A DNA stretch of 51,108 nt. Origin: an uncultured Granulosicoccaceae bacterium (GTDB taxonomy: Bacteria > Pseudomonadota > Gammaproteobacteria > Granulosicoccales > Granulosicoccaceae). The stretch spans positions 1 through 51,108 of the forward strand of contig CALHCI010000100.1 of NCBI GenBank assembly GCA_937931165.1. The letters are read 5' to 3'. The stretch's first letter is position 1. Each line of letters opens with the position of its first letter. Below are positions 1 to 8,581 of the stretch, piece after piece. Made by a program: the position numbers and the translations under genes. The notes under the pieces were generated by a model. It had not been told where the DNA came from. It saw nothing but the letters and a program-made list of their open reading frames with translations, and did not search any database.

Positions 1-12
1 ACTAAAACAGGC

Positions 13-754
<742 letters not shown>

Positions 755-814
755 TTAACGATCCTTCACGTCGGTTTACCTGCATGATTACACGGGTGTT
801 GCAGTACTGCAATT

Positions 815-1417
815 CTACGCCGGACTCGATGCAGATGTTACACAGTAGAGTTGCAGCCTTACCTCACCCGCGGTTTTCTCACGCAATATTTGCCACGACG
901 ATGGTACGTCGGCATGCGTATCACGCTTGCTACTCTCTACCGACACCAGCGCGCCTTCAGCCAGCACGCCAGACTCAGCCAACGTGCTAATAGCGGCCTG
1001 CTGTAAGTGACTGGCAAAAGGCGGATCAATAAAGGCAATGGAAATGGATTCCGTCTCACAGTAACGCTCAAGTGACTCCCGCTGCAGTGCATTAACACAA
1101 CCGACGATCGCATTGGCGATTCCAAGTTGGCCGATATTGTCCTCCAATACTCCGCACACTGCCCTCGACTGCTCCAACAGCACCGCACGGGTTGCACCCC
1201 GGGAAATCGACTCAAGCCCCAGCACACCACTGCCGGCAAACATATCCAGACAATGGCTGCCCGGCAGATGTTCGTGCAGCCATGAAAAGAGTGTTTCGCG
1301 TAGTCTGTCTCCGGTTGGCCGAAGGCCATCAGCGTCGGGAAAGCTGATACGACGCCCACGCATGGAACCGGCAATTATTCGCACAGTATTGCCGTTTTTT
1401 TTCACCCGCCCCGCCAT
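815..1417 (-). CDS. rsmD: 16S rRNA (guanine(966)-N2)-methyltransferase RsmD
   Basis: Methylates G966 of 16S rRNA in the small ribosomal subunit using S-adenosylmethionine. The 200-aa protein opens with the typical RIIAGSMRGRR segment. It has the SAM-binding motif LDMFAGSGVLGLE and the catalytic motif IDPPF, the DPPF version of the N6/N2-methyltransferase (N/D)PPY/F motif. The start is the ATG at 1415-1417. It is divergent from ftsY with 130 bp between them, the usual rsmD/ftsY arrangement, and reads toward coaD with a 60-bp gap. Confidence 0.95.
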   Translation of the reverse strand: MAGRVKKNGNTVRIIAGSMRGRRISFPDADGLRPTGDRLRETLFSWLHEHLPGSHCLDMFAGSGVLGLESISRGATRAVLLEQSRAVCGVLEDNIGQLGIANAIVGCVNALQRESLERYCETESISIAFIDPPFASHLQQAAISTLAESGVLAEGALVSVESSKRDTHADVPSSWQILREKTAGEVRLQLYCVTSASSPA

Positions 1418-1547
1418 CTATATTCCGCTGTAAACCTTTACCAAAGATAACCACCGCAACCATGCAACGGATGCTACGATATCTGCTCTTGCAGTACCAA
1501 AGTAATCATCACCAACAGGTGATAGGCACCGGAACCAAAGACTAATC

Positions 1548-2606
1548 ATGGGCATTTTCAGTTTTCTGAAAAAGAAAGATAAAGCTGCAGCCAGCCAGCC
1601 GGCAGCAGATCCCGTTAGCAGTGCAGAAACCGTCAGCAGTCCCGACCCCGAGGTACCGGGCGATCAGATCGCCACCAGCGAACCACTCGATACCCGGTTA
1701 AAAAAATCACGCAACCGCTTTGCCGGTGGTTTGCTTGATTTTCTTGGTGGTCGAACCAAAGTAGATGAAGAACTGCTCGACGACCTGGAAGCGCAACTGA
1801 TTATGAGTGACATCGGTGTCGCCACTGCAGACAGAATCATAGCAGCAGTCAGACAGTCAGCTCGCAACAGCAAAGAACCTGATCTACAAAAAATATTACG
1901 CCAACAACTGATCGAAATTCTGCAGCCTTGCGAACAGTCCCTGCAGATTCCGGAAATGTCGACGCCATTTGTGCTGTTAATTGTCGGTGTTAACGGCGCC
2001 GGTAAAACAACCACGATTGGAAAAATTGCGCGTCAGCTACAAAACGGTGACAAATCAGTGCTGCTGGCCGCTGGTGATACCTTCCGTGCCGCCGCGGTAG
2101 AACAACTGCAAACCTGGGGACAACGCAACAACATACCGGTTGTGGCGCAGGGCACCGGAGCAGACTCCGCCTCAGTGATTTTTGATGCCGTACAATCGGC
2201 CAAAGCCAAAGGCGTTGAAGTCGTCATCGCCGACACTGCCGGTCGCCTGCATACACAGGCCGGATTAATGGACGAACTCGCCAAGGTTGCGCGGGTGATT
2301 AAAAAGTTCGACGACACAGCACCCCACGAAACACTGTTAGTGCTCGACGGCACCACCGGTCAAAACGGTTTGAACCAGGCGCGGGAATTTAGCGCCAAAG
2401 TAAACGTTACCGGTTTGGTGGTTACCAAGCTCGACGGCTCGGCAAAGGGCGGCATGTTGTTTACCCTCGCAGATGAGCTGAAACTTCCCATTCGCTTTAT
2501 CGGTGTTGGTGAAGGAATCTATGATCTCAGAGTGTTTGAAGCAGGTGACTTTGTCGATGCGCTGCTGGGCGATACCTCGCCTGATGGCAGCATTCACAGC
2601 GGTTAG
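1548..2606 (+). CDS. ftsY: Signal recognition particle receptor FtsY
   Basis: The membrane-associated GTPase that receives SRP-ribosome complexes and hands nascent membrane proteins to the translocon. It has 352 aa: a short basic N-terminus (GIFSFLKKK), an acidic linker to about residue 45, then the NG domain. GTP-binding motifs visible are GVNGAGKTT (147-155), DTAGR and TKLDGSAKGG. The acidic A domain is much shorter than that of E. coli FtsY, which is normal outside the Enterobacteria. The TAG stop (2604-2606) overlaps the first base of the left inverted repeat of the element at 2606-2869, so the element begins where the gene ends. FtsE and FtsX follow. Confidence 0.97.
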   Translation: MGIFSFLKKKDKAAASQPAADPVSSAETVSSPDPEVPGDQIATSEPLDTRLKKSRNRFAGGLLDFLGGRTKVDEELLDDLEAQLIMSDIGVATADRIIAAVRQSARNSKEPDLQKILRQQLIEILQPCEQSLQIPEMSTPFVLLIVGVNGAGKTTTIGKIARQLQNGDKSVLLAAGDTFRAAAVEQLQTWGQRNNIPVVAQGTGADSASVIFDAVQSAKAKGVEVVIADTAGRLHTQAGLMDELAKVARVIKKFDDTAPHETLLVLDGTTGQNGLNQAREFSAKVNVTGLVVTKLDGSAKGGMLFTLADELKLPIRFIGVGEGIYDLRVFEAGDFVDALLGDTSPDGSIHSG

Positions 2607-2869
2607 TGTAGTGTGACGTACAGGCCCCACACATGAGTCGTCAATCAATCTGCGACGATTTTCTTAAAAAATTGAGTGAGTTAATGGATTTCTTGCGAGT
2701 TGAAAAGGTATGTCATTGCATTTTAATTGACGCCCCTGCGGGAGCTCGCCATTGGTCCCACAGCTGCGTTGCAGCGCTTGATAAGGGAACCACCATTGTC
2801 TGCGAGCTGCGCCTTGCTGTGAAACCAATGGCAAACTCTCATTTGCAGCCTTTGCACGTCACACTACAC
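2606..2869. repeat. MITE-like element with 14-bp terminal inverted repeats
   Basis: The gap between ftsY and ftsE is bounded by a perfect 14-bp inverted repeat, GTGTAGTGTGACGT at 2606-2619 and its reverse complement at 2856-2869. The match extends imperfectly to about 2602 and 2873. Inside is a second inverted pair, 15 of 17 bases matching, at 2748-2764 and 2816-2832. No transposase is encoded and I see no clear target-site duplication. Size (about 264 bp) and architecture fit a miniature inverted-repeat element or a long structured RNA hairpin. An 81-codon open frame inside it resembles nothing I know and is probably chance. Confidence 0.6.
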
Positions 2870-2874
2870 CAGCC

Positions 2875-3561
2875 ATGATTCACTTCAATCAGGTAACCGT
2901 TCACAACAACGGACAAGCACTTTTTCAGGACATCAGCTTCTTTTTACCTAAAGCCTCCTATACTTGTATGTACGGAGAAGATGACTCAGGAAAATCCACG
3001 CTGTTGAGAATGATCGCGGGCGAAGTGCCGCCGGATCAGGGAAATATAACCGTCAACAGCATGGAGCTGCAGTCGCTGCCTGCGGACCGCCTGCCCTATT
3101 TCAGGCGTCAGGTCGGTTGGGTAGAGAGCGAACCGGTACTACTGGAAAACCTTAGCACCACCGCCAATGTGAACATTCCGCTTGAAATAGCGGGACTTGA
3201 TAAACGGGCAAAAAAAAACCGCACAGAAGCGGTACTTGAGCAGCTGGGCCTGTCGCTGTTAGCCGACGTTGCAGTACGACGCCTGACCACAGATCAGCGC
3301 TGGCTGGTCGCGTGTGCGAGAGCAGCGGTTCACAAACCGGCAGTGCTGTTGATTGACGAACCACAGTCGGCAATCAGTGAAGCTACCGCGACCAGACAAC
3401 AGGAACTGACTGAGCATCTGACCCTAAGCGGCACCACCACCGTGGTTGTCACTAACCCGGCAACCCTCCGGCTTGCAACCGTTAACGTGGGCAGACTGGA
3501 ACTGACACAAGGCAGAGCGTTCTATCATGAATACACAGGCACAGCGGAGTCACATCAGTAG
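2875..3561 (+). CDS. ftsE: Divergent cell division ATP-binding protein FtsE
   Basis: ABC-type ATPase subunit of the FtsEX divisome complex, which controls septal peptidoglycan hydrolases. It is identified by its position between ftsY and ftsX, its length (228 aa) and FtsE-like segments such as KPAVLLIDEP (154-163, Walker B with E162). Several ATPase motifs are eroded. Walker A reads GEDDSGKST (34-42), the Q-loop glutamine is replaced (WVESEP, E84), the LSGGQ signature is LTTDQR (137-142), and the H-loop histidine is N194. The lysine and catalytic glutamate remain, so nucleotide binding is plausible but normal hydrolysis is doubtful. There is no good Shine-Dalgarno before the ATG, which lies just beyond the inverted-repeat element. 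Confidence 0.85.
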   Translation: MIHFNQVTVHNNGQALFQDISFFLPKASYTCMYGEDDSGKSTLLRMIAGEVPPDQGNITVNSMELQSLPADRLPYFRRQVGWVESEPVLLENLSTTANVNIPLEIAGLDKRAKKNRTEAVLEQLGLSLLADVAVRRLTTDQRWLVACARAAVHKPAVLLIDEPQSAISEATATRQQELTEHLTLSGTTTVVVTNPATLRLATVNVGRLELTQGRAFYHEYTGTAESHQ

Positions 3562-4441
3562 TTTTAATAAACCGCTGCTGCTCTGGACCAGTCGATTTAA
3601 CCGTTTGCTGCGCGCAGAACAACTGGCGCTTTTCATTCGCGACGCAAAAACATACAAAAACCGGCACATGTTATGGCTGCTGATCGGTACGTTTTCTATT
3701 TCACTGCCAGCGGCGGGATATATGCTCGCAACATTGTCCGGCGCTGCGAGTACTAACCTCACACTAGCGCGAACGGTCAGTGTGTTTATATCGACAGACA
3801 ACGCGATTCAAAGCTCGCAAGAAACTGCTGCAACCTTACGCCGAAACCAGCAGGTGTATTCAGCGCTGGTGATAAAAAACGAAGTGGAAACCATCGGTGT
3901 CAAGGCTGACCCGGCGGCTATGCTTGAGATTATCCCGGAGCCAAATCTTGACAGCCCATCCATTCACCGACTGATTGAACAGCTGCAATCGCTTCCCGGT
4001 GTTGAACACGTAGAATTTGATCAGTCACTGCTTACCCGCAATGTAAAAGCACAGACTTACCTGCGAGTGACAACCAGCGTGCTTTACGCCCTGGCAACCC
4101 TGCTGACGGTGTTAATTGTCCGATACCTGGTCAAACGCGATGTGACTGGGGGCTCAGCGCTCATTGCACTAAAGACCAGACTCGGCGCGACGCCAACTCA
4201 GATCCGCAAACCGTTTTTGTACCGGTCAGCATTCACCGCTCTGTTTGTCAGCGTAGTTGGCATCTTGATTGTTTCTGGCCTGTTAATGATTGCAAGATAT
4301 TTAGTTGATCACACATCCATTCAATATCATTTCACAACAGATATCCGACAAATCCTATTGTTTACCGGAGTCGTATTAGTAACGAGTCTGGTGGCAACCA
4401 TCCATACCATTAAGGATATTATTTCCTTAATAAACAGATAG
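3527..4441 (+). CDS. ftsX: Cell division protein FtsX
   Basis: Inner-membrane partner of FtsE that transmits a conformational signal to periplasmic activators of peptidoglycan amidases. The 304-aa protein has a cytoplasmic N-terminus, a first membrane segment around residues 48-70 and a periplasmic domain of roughly 100 residues. Three C-terminal membrane segments follow, including VLYALATLLTVLIVRYLV and the final ILLFTGVVLVTSLVATI. This is the FtsX topology. The ATG overlaps the end of ftsE by 35 bp in another frame, implying translational coupling; a shorter start inside the N-terminus cannot be excluded. The sequence seems less conserved than its neighbours, as with FtsE. Confidence 0.88.
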   Translation: MNTQAQRSHISSFNKPLLLWTSRFNRLLRAEQLALFIRDAKTYKNRHMLWLLIGTFSISLPAAGYMLATLSGAASTNLTLARTVSVFISTDNAIQSSQETAATLRRNQQVYSALVIKNEVETIGVKADPAAMLEIIPEPNLDSPSIHRLIEQLQSLPGVEHVEFDQSLLTRNVKAQTYLRVTTSVLYALATLLTVLIVRYLVKRDVTGGSALIALKTRLGATPTQIRKPFLYRSAFTALFVSVVGILIVSGLLMIARYLVDHTSIQYHFTTDIRQILLFTGVVLVTSLVATIHTIKDIISLINR

Positions 4442-4496
4442 TTAGAAATATTTTCCACGTAAAGTGTAACATTACATCGTGAAGCGGAACTTTAGG

Positions 4497-4524
4497 TTGT
4501 TCTATCACCTAATATTTTTAATAT
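4497..4524 (+). promoter_or_regulatory. Putative sigma-70-like promoter for rpoH
   Basis: TTGTTC (4497-4502) and TAATAT (4519-4524) are separated by 16 bases in the AT-rich stretch between ftsX and rpoH. Transcription would start about 20 bases before the CIRCE element. The -35 box is a moderate match, so this is tentative. Confidence 0.35.
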
Positions 4525-4553
4525 TTCGGCCGTTTAAGGAACTATCGTGTCTG

Positions 4554-4580
4554 TTAGCACTCTAAGTCTGTGAGTGCTAA
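4554..4580 (+). promoter_or_regulatory. CIRCE element (HrcA operator) upstream of rpoH
   Basis: TTAGCACTC (4554-4562), a 9-base spacer (4563-4571) and GAGTGCTAA (4572-4580) match the CIRCE consensus exactly in both arms and in spacer length. CIRCE is the binding site of the heat-shock repressor HrcA. It ends 34 bases before the rpoH ATG, where bound repressor would block transcription or be read into the 5' leader. HrcA itself is not encoded in this window. Confidence 0.93.
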
Positions 4581-4614
4581 AATACCCACTGAGGTTAACA
4601 GGAGAATACTAAAG

Positions 4615-5487
4615 ATGGCCAATTCCATGGTAAAAACGTCAACCATGACCTTACCTGCCGTCAATGATGATCTGAACAATTACTTGTCGAAAATTTCGGC
4701 ATTTCCGGTGCTGAGCGCCGACAAGGAAAAAGAGCTCGCGGTTCGCTATCGCGACAATGAAGATCTGGACGCTGCCGGTCAAATGGTGATGTCGCAACTG
4801 CGTTTTGTCGTGCACCTCGCTCGCAGCTACACCGGCTACGGTCTGCCGCTTGCCGACCTGGTTCAGGAAGGCAATATCGGCCTGATGAAAGCGGTTAAAC
4901 GCTTTGATCCGGATGTCGGTGTCAGACTGATTTCTTTCGCGGTCCACTGGATCCGTGCAGAGATACACGAGTACGTGATCCGTAACTGGAGAATCGTCAA
5001 GGTTGCCACCACCAAGGCGCAGCGCAAACTGTTTTTCAAACTGCGAAGCTCCAAAAAAGGGCTTGGATGGTTTTCACAGAGCGAAGCCCAGGCAGTTGCT
5101 GAAGATTTGGGAGTTACCGAAGCTCAGGTATATGAGATGGAAGGTCGACTCACCAATGGTGACACCGCTTTCGATGCGCTTGGCGCTGACGACGGCACGG
5201 AGAAGCGTGCACTGCGACCTGCGGAGTATCTGTTTGACGACACCAGCGACCCTGCTGCTGTTGCCGAAGACAGCAACTACGCAGACACGCAGTCAGTGAC
5301 ACTCGCCGCCGGTTTGGAGAATCTGGATGATCGCAGCAGAGATATTCTGCAGCGTCGCTGGCTGGACGAGGACGGCAAGTCCACGCTTCAGGATCTTGCT
5401 GACGAGTACGGTGTATCTGCCGAGCGCATTCGCCAGATAGAAAAGGCAGCAATGAAGAAGCTCAAGGTACACATGCTGGAGAGCTAA
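4615..5487 (+). CDS. rpoH: RNA polymerase sigma factor RpoH (sigma-32)
   Basis: Alternative sigma factor directing RNA polymerase to heat-shock promoters. The 290-aa protein aligns end to end with E. coli sigma-32. Region 2 contains DLVQEGNIGLMKAVKRFDP, the diagnostic RpoH box is QRKLFFKLR (136-144), and region 4 ends with a helix-turn-helix (YGVSAERIRQIEKAAMKKL). The ATG at 4615 has GGAGA about 8 bases upstream. An in-frame GTG at 4570 lies inside the CIRCE operator and lacks a ribosome site, so I reject it. The gene follows ftsX as in other gammaproteobacteria and ends at a strong terminator. Combined HrcA and sigma-32 control is implied by the upstream operator. Confidence 0.97.
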   Translation: MANSMVKTSTMTLPAVNDDLNNYLSKISAFPVLSADKEKELAVRYRDNEDLDAAGQMVMSQLRFVVHLARSYTGYGLPLADLVQEGNIGLMKAVKRFDPDVGVRLISFAVHWIRAEIHEYVIRNWRIVKVATTKAQRKLFFKLRSSKKGLGWFSQSEAQAVAEDLGVTEAQVYEMEGRLTNGDTAFDALGADDGTEKRALRPAEYLFDDTSDPAAVAEDSNYADTQSVTLAAGLENLDDRSRDILQRRWLDEDGKSTLQDLADEYGVSAERIRQIEKAAMKKLKVHMLES

Positions 5488-5515
5488 TCACTGCTACAAC
5501 CACTTGTCTCTACCC

Positions 5516-5548
5516 AAAAAAAACGCTGCCAATGGCAGCGTTTTTTTT
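5516..5548. terminator. Bidirectional Rho-independent terminator
   Basis: A perfect stem, eight A's plus CGCTGCC, a three-base loop, GGCAGCG, then eight T's. The A-run and T-run make it work in both directions. It lies between the convergent rpoH and the exported-protein gene that ends at 5570. Confidence 0.92.
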
Positions 5549-5569
5549 GCTTTGGACTAAGAGCTGTTT

Positions 5570-7069
5570 TTATTCGATAACTTCCAGCACTTCAGACCCA
5601 TCAGGCATTAATGTCCAATCCTGCTTTTCCTCAACATCAGCAGTTTTTTTCATAGCACTCTCTTCTACCAGCGCTTCTTCCGGCACCTGATCATCACCAA
5701 GGATGGTTTCAAGGTCTACAACTTCACCTTCAACCTCGATGTTGGTTACTGCGGCTTCCGGCGTACCTTCCTCTCGAAGCACTAACTTGTCTGCTTCTGC
5801 CAATTGTCCGGAGACAGATGAGGGATCACTGGTGATATCGGTTTCAATATTTTCGATTTCAACAAGTGGTTGCAGATCTACAACTTCAGACTCGTCAGCG
5901 GGTTTCACCATCGTAGTCGCGTCGTCACTCACTACATCCAGGTCTTCAGTTTCTGTTTTGGCCATCTCCATCTCGGCACTTTTAGCTTCCAACAACTTCT
6001 TTTCAGAGAGAAACAGCGCGCCAAGGTTTTCAACTACGGTTTCATCGTCCTGAGCAACATCGTCGGCTTCAGTTGTTTCGGACATTTCGTCAGCTTCCAT
6101 TAGCTCCGGTGTTACGGCCACTTCAGCGATACCAGTGTCTTCGGTCTTTTCCATCATTGACGTTGCTTCGTCGTTTGGCGTTTCTTCTGCGGTGGTTTGT
6201 TTAGTCACTGCCTCATCGGTAGCTGCTTCGACTTTTTCCATTTCAGCTTTCTTAGCGGCCATCAGATTCTTTTCAGAAAGAAACAACATGCCGAGGTTAT
6301 TGCCACCGTCGTCTGAAGCATCAGTTACTTGATCTGCCTTTTGTAAAGACTTGGCATCAGTTTTTGAACCTTCAGGTGCTTCATTACGCCAGACATTCTG
6401 TAGCCAGCTGTTGTCGTCACCACCTTCTGCCTTAACCGCGTCTGCCGCATCAATAACGCCGCGGATATCAGACAGGCTCACTGCCTCGGAATTAGCCAGG
6501 ATGTCGTCAACCAGCGTTCGATACTCATCGATTGACACTCCTTTAGGCGTTGCCGCGATGTATTCAACCCGATACAGGCGCGATTCTTCATCGCGTTCCG
6601 GAACGGTGATATCAATAAACTCAACGAGCGGCCATCTTGGTGCAAACGCATAGGCACCGGCGTAAGCTACTTTGGCTTCGTGTTCACGAGCACCTTCGGC
6701 ACGCAACCCGTTGTAGAAAGTCAGCTGCACATCCTGCCACGCACGTTCTTTGTCTTCACTGCTGACACTATGAATTGCTACAGTTTTCAGATATTCACTG
6801 ACGGGCAACAGACCTGAATACTGCCAGACGAAAGGTGGCACAGTCTGGGACACCCGACTGCCTTTCGGCGCTACCAGCTTGCCGTTATCCTGAGCACTGG
6901 CAAAGAACAGATCACAGCGCAGTACACTGCCATTTTCAATGAACAATCTGTCTTCTGGTACAACGGTGCTATAAGTTCCGAATGCAGCCGGATGCGATGA
7001 AGCATTCGTTAATCCAATACCCGCAAGTATTGATAAAGCCAGCGAAGAATAGCGAAACACTCTTTTCAT
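5570..7069 (-). CDS. Exported acidic protein with duplicated LFLSEK motif, function unknown
   Basis: I do not recognise a family. The 499-aa protein starts with a signal peptide (basic MKRVFR, then a hydrophobic stretch to about residue 24). Residues 30-210 look like a folded domain. From about 215 it is very acidic, rich in E, D, T and V, and probably disordered. Within that tail a 25-residue unit occurs twice, at about 257-281 and 347-371, sharing NLG-LFLSEK-L-AK-AEME; a shorter echo, VVDL, occurs twice near 397 and 450. The layout suggests a periplasmic or envelope protein whose tail presents short binding motifs. It is convergent with rpoH; the regulator-phosphatase gene lies upstream on the same strand, 184 bp away. 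Confidence 0.8.
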   Translation of the reverse strand: MKRVFRYSSLALSILAGIGLTNASSHPAAFGTYSTVVPEDRLFIENGSVLRCDLFFASAQDNGKLVAPKGSRVSQTVPPFVWQYSGLLPVSEYLKTVAIHSVSSEDKERAWQDVQLTFYNGLRAEGAREHEAKVAYAGAYAFAPRWPLVEFIDITVPERDEESRLYRVEYIAATPKGVSIDEYRTLVDDILANSEAVSLSDIRGVIDAADAVKAEGGDDNSWLQNVWRNEAPEGSKTDAKSLQKADQVTDASDDGGNNLGMLFLSEKNLMAAKKAEMEKVEAATDEAVTKQTTAEETPNDEATSMMEKTEDTGIAEVAVTPELMEADEMSETTEADDVAQDDETVVENLGALFLSEKKLLEAKSAEMEMAKTETEDLDVVSDDATTMVKPADESEVVDLQPLVEIENIETDITSDPSSVSGQLAEADKLVLREEGTPEAAVTNIEVEGEVVDLETILGDDQVPEEALVEESAMKKTADVEEKQDWTLMPDGSEVLEVIE

Positions 7070-7253
7070 TTTGTCCCCGATTGGTACAGCACAGCGAATG
7101 TATTGTTTTGGTTATCGCGCGGAAGTTATCAAAAAGGGGAGTGCGTTACTGTGAAGGAGTCGACGCTAAAACCAACCGGGCTTAGCGGATATCAAAAGTG
7201 TTACAGACAGATGTGGAAGTTGCTGCTGAGGAAATTAAAACAGCAGCTTATTG

Positions 7254-8447
7254 CTATTTTTTAGTTACACCAGTGTATTCAATTACTAACAAACTGACGT
7301 CATCATCGAATGACTTGTCACCGTTCCACTGACATAGATCTTCATCGAATTTCTTACAAACATCAGCAACAGATTCATCTTGTAAAGACTTGATCCGACT
7401 GATCATTCGCTCATTGCCGTAGAGATTGGCTTCAGAGTCAGTACATTCGAGCGTACCGTCAGAATAAACGAGCAGACGATCACCAGCTTCGAGTTTGCAG
7501 GAAACCGAACTAAACGTTGCATCTTCCAATAACCCGACCGGCATTCCACCATCGCCAATACTGTGAATTTCTCCACTGGCCCGTGCTTGATGCAGTGCCG
7601 GAGGGTGACCGGCCTGTGTCATTGTGACTTCACCCGTGGTTATATCGAGTACACCGTATATCAAAGTGAAGTAACGACCACCCTGCAGGCAGCGTTTGTT
7701 CAGTTCAGCAACGGTATTGATGCAGGCATCCGCAACAGTTGCACTGTTTCTCAACATCGTAGCGCACAGCCCGCTTTCACTGGGTTTAAGCTGGTTGTTA
7801 ACCGAAAACACAGTTAACGCCGAGGGTATGCCATGCCCCTCCACATCCATCACAAAAAACACCCAGTAGTTATCATCGATTTTGAAATAATCGAACATGT
7901 CACCGGAGACGTATTGCGCAGGCTTGAACAACCAGCCAGTGTTGCAGTTATCTCCGAGGTAGGGAGCCGGAAGAAGATCTTCCTGAATCTTTCCAGCGAT
8001 TACCAGATCTTCCGTGACCGCAGCATAAGCGCGCTGCAAACGATTGTTCTTTTCTTCGAGCTGCCTTTCCAGATTCACTATGCGGAAGGCGCTTTTGATC
8101 TTGACCGTCAGTTCGTCAATATCAACAGGCTTGCAGATAAAGTCATCAGCACCAGCCTCGAGCCCCTCGAATATAGATTCACGCTCGGTGCGACCGGACA
8201 CCAGAATAAAGTAGATATACCGGCCATCACCCCGGCTGCGAAGTTCGGTGCACAGATCAATACCTGACATGCCCGGCATGTCCCAGTCGCAAAGTACGAC
8301 TGACACCCCGGAGGTATCTACTGTTTCCAGTGCTTCCGAGCCATCATTAGCGGCGATCGAATCGCAGCCGATGTGGTCCAGCATACTGGATAGAATCATT
8401 CTGGCAGAAATGTCGTCGTCGACAACAAGCGCCGTGTTTTCGCTCAC
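7254..8447 (-). CDS. Response regulator with PP2C-type (RsbU/SpoIIE-like) phosphatase domain
   Basis: A two-domain signalling protein. The receiver domain has the acidic pocket VVDDD near the N-terminus, the phosphoacceptor Asp in CDWDMPGMSG (about residue 54) and the conserved Lys in CKPVD. A coiled linker (LERQLEEKNNRLQRAYAAV) leads to a PPM/SpoIIE phosphatase domain with metal-binding aspartates in VSGDMFDYF, MDVEGHG and FDDDVSLLV. The family dephosphorylates serine or threonine on anti-sigma-factor antagonists. I chose the GTG at 8447 (397 aa), which puts the receiver domain directly at the N-terminus. A GTG at 8501 adds 18 residues but has no ribosome site. No histidine kinase, anti-sigma factor or antagonist is nearby, so its partners are unknown. 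Confidence 0.88.
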   Translation of the reverse strand: MSENTALVVDDDISARMILSSMLDHIGCDSIAANDGSEALETVDTSGVSVVLCDWDMPGMSGIDLCTELRSRGDGRYIYFILVSGRTERESIFEGLEAGADDFICKPVDIDELTVKIKSAFRIVNLERQLEEKNNRLQRAYAAVTEDLVIAGKIQEDLLPAPYLGDNCNTGWLFKPAQYVSGDMFDYFKIDDNYWVFFVMDVEGHGIPSALTVFSVNNQLKPSESGLCATMLRNSATVADACINTVAELNKRCLQGGRYFTLIYGVLDITTGEVTMTQAGHPPALHQARASGEIHSIGDGGMPVGLLEDATFSSVSCKLEAGDRLLVYSDGTLECTDSEANLYGNERMISRIKSLQDESVADVCKKFDEDLCQWNGDKSFDDDVSLLVIEYTGVTKK

Positions 8448-8581
8448 AAACAGTTCCCACTGAAGAATAAACTGCGACTGCTCCGGGCAAAGTCGCTGCA
8501 CGGTCTACTACAAGGGAAATATCGGCTGCCAGCGACTAAAACTTGACTGCCGTCAGCCATTTCGAGTCTGTTTACTATTTT

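Noticed and set aside
2633..2878. 81-codon open frame inside the ftsY-ftsE element
   Set aside because: It runs through the inverted repeats, has no ribosome site and resembles no protein I know; the structure of the DNA explains the stretch better.
4570..4614. GTG start giving a 15-residue longer RpoH
   Set aside because: The codon lies within the CIRCE operator, there is no Shine-Dalgarno before it, and the ATG at 4615 has one and matches sigma-32 length.
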